Assembly: GCA_002239065.1 (NCBI GenBank)
Contig: MPNO01000014.1
Location: 1 to 64,000, forward strand
Direction of reading: 5' to 3'
DNA from: Defluviicoccus sp. bin129
GTDB lineage: Bacteria; Pseudomonadota; Alphaproteobacteria; MPNO01
Length of the DNA stretch: 64,000 nt
The notes under the pieces are model-generated. The model worked only from the letters and a program-made list of their open reading frames with translations. It did not search any database and was not told where the DNA came from. A program made the position numbers and the translations under genes. Positions 63,340-64,000 of this stretch are shown here, one piece after another. The number at the start of each line of letters is the position of its first letter. The first letter of the stretch is position 1.

Positions 63340-64000
63340 TGACGGCACGGCGGCAAACCCTCTACTGGCTTCTGGCGCTCGCCGGATTCCTCGCCGCGCT
63401 CTATATGCTGCGCGGCGTTCTGCTGCCCTTCGTGCTCGGCATGGCGGCCGCCTATTTCCTCGATCCCGTGGCCGACTGGCTGGAACGACGCAAGTTTTCC
63501 CGGACCCTCGCGGCAACCGCGCTCACGGTCGCTTTCCTGGTCGTCGTCGCGCTGTTCCTGGTCCTTCTGGTGCCGCTGCTCCAGTCCCAGCTGATCGGCT
63601 TCGTGAGCCGCATCCCGGCCTATGTCGAAATGCTGCGCGCCGTCGCGGGCGACGCCCTGACGATCATCCAAGCGAACCTGCCCGAAAGCGCGATCGCCAA
63701 GCTCCGCGAGGCCGCGGGAACTCTCGCCCAGGCGACCGTGGGCTGGCTCGGCGACCTGGTTTCCGGCATCTGGAGCGGCGGGCTCGCCCTGGTGAACCTG
63801 CTGTCGCTGATCGTCATCACCCCCATCGTCACGTTCTACCTCCTGCGCGACTGGGACCGGATCGTCGCTCGGGTCGACCACTGGCTGCCCCGCGACCATG
63901 CCGACACCATCCGCGAGCAGGTCAGGCTGGTCGACGAGACCCTGGCCGGGTTCGTGCGCGGGCAGGGGCTGGTGTGCCTCGGCCTCGGCACGTTCTACGC
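63339..64000 (+). CDS. AI-2E family permease (partial, right edge)
   Basis: Membrane protein of the AI-2E/PerM family, reading past the end of the window (at least 220 residues). It starts MTARRQTLYWLLALAGFLAALYMLRGVLLPFVLGMAAAYFLDPVADWLERR, with paired N-terminal helices and the FLDPVADWL segment typical of the family, followed by the periplasmic helix and SLIVITPIVTFYLLRDWDRI. ATG 63339 overlaps the preceding stop (TGATG). Family members act as exporters or regulators of small molecules; the substrate is unknown. Confidence 0.9.
   Translation, partial: MTARRQTLYWLLALAGFLAALYMLRGVLLPFVLGMAAAYFLDPVADWLERRKFSRTLAATALTVAFLVVVALFLVLLVPLLQSQLIGFVSRIPAYVEMLRAVAGDALTIIQANLPESAIAKLREAAGTLAQATVGWLGDLVSGIWSGGLALVNLLSLIVITPIVTFYLLRDWDRIVARVDHWLPRDHADTIREQVRLVDETLAGFVRGQGLVCLGLGTFY

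Overview
The window is a stretch of a high-G+C alphaproteobacterial chromosome, probably Rhodospirillales or a relative. The evidence is its conserved gene clusters: rpsF-rpsR-DUF2232-rplI, fabD-fabG-acpP-fabF-mltG, yicC-gmk, surA-pdxA-rsmA, pepA-holC-ndk, and purN-purM divergent from DUF2066, a CDP-alcohol phosphotransferase and an AI-2E permease. The aapJQMP amino-acid ABC operon, two TRAP systems and a tiny aa3-oxidase subunit IV-like protein fit this lineage. I saw no tRNA, rRNA, insertion sequence, prophage or CRISPR array.

Layout. 1-3.6 kb: TRAP transporter plus RidA-like protein. 3.6-5.7 kb: T7-lysozyme-type amidase and M23 peptidase. 5.8-10.0 kb: aapJQMP, with a promoter and an internal terminator. 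10.3-15.9 kb: a translationally coupled acyl-CoA-type operon (cysteine-less racemase-like protein, thiolase-like protein, DUF35-SDR fusion, cyclase, acyl-CoA synthetase). 16-19.4 kb: a GST and a molybdenum hydroxylase large subunit. 19.4-23.7 kb: a compact cassette of lower G+C (methyltransferase, superfamily 1 helicase-like NTPase, and a 768-residue protein with an AlkB-like C-terminus); this is the best candidate for an undescribed system. 23.8-30.1 kb: another GST, a second TRAP system and an NMT1/SsuABC-type ABC transporter. 30.3-39.8 kb: catabolic enzymes, including a TPP riboswitch upstream of a kinase-like gene and a large palindromic repeat cluster at 38.05-38.42 kb. 39.8-43.5 kb: nadK, ribosomal proteins and a fluoride channel. 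43.6-45.9 kb: formamidase operon. 46-64 kb: fatty acid synthesis, cell envelope, nucleotide and protein housekeeping genes.

How the genes work together. The accessory half is an uptake-and-catabolism region: four transporters for organic acids, amino acids and sulfonate- or pyrimidine-like compounds sit beside CoA-thioester enzymes (acyl-CoA synthetase, CaiB transferase, two crotonase-fold proteins), GSTs, a flavin monooxygenase and a formamidase that would release ammonia from formamide. The other half is core metabolism.

Sequence quality. Two genes (the molybdenum hydroxylase near 18.6 kb and the DUF2066 gene near 62.2 kb) are each broken by a short duplication whose inner flanks decay into G/C homopolymer. 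Removing exactly one repeat period (127 and 103 bases) restores each reading frame, so these look like assembly scars. fabD also carries a frameshift next to a G-run. Gene-loss conclusions from this sequence should be made with care.
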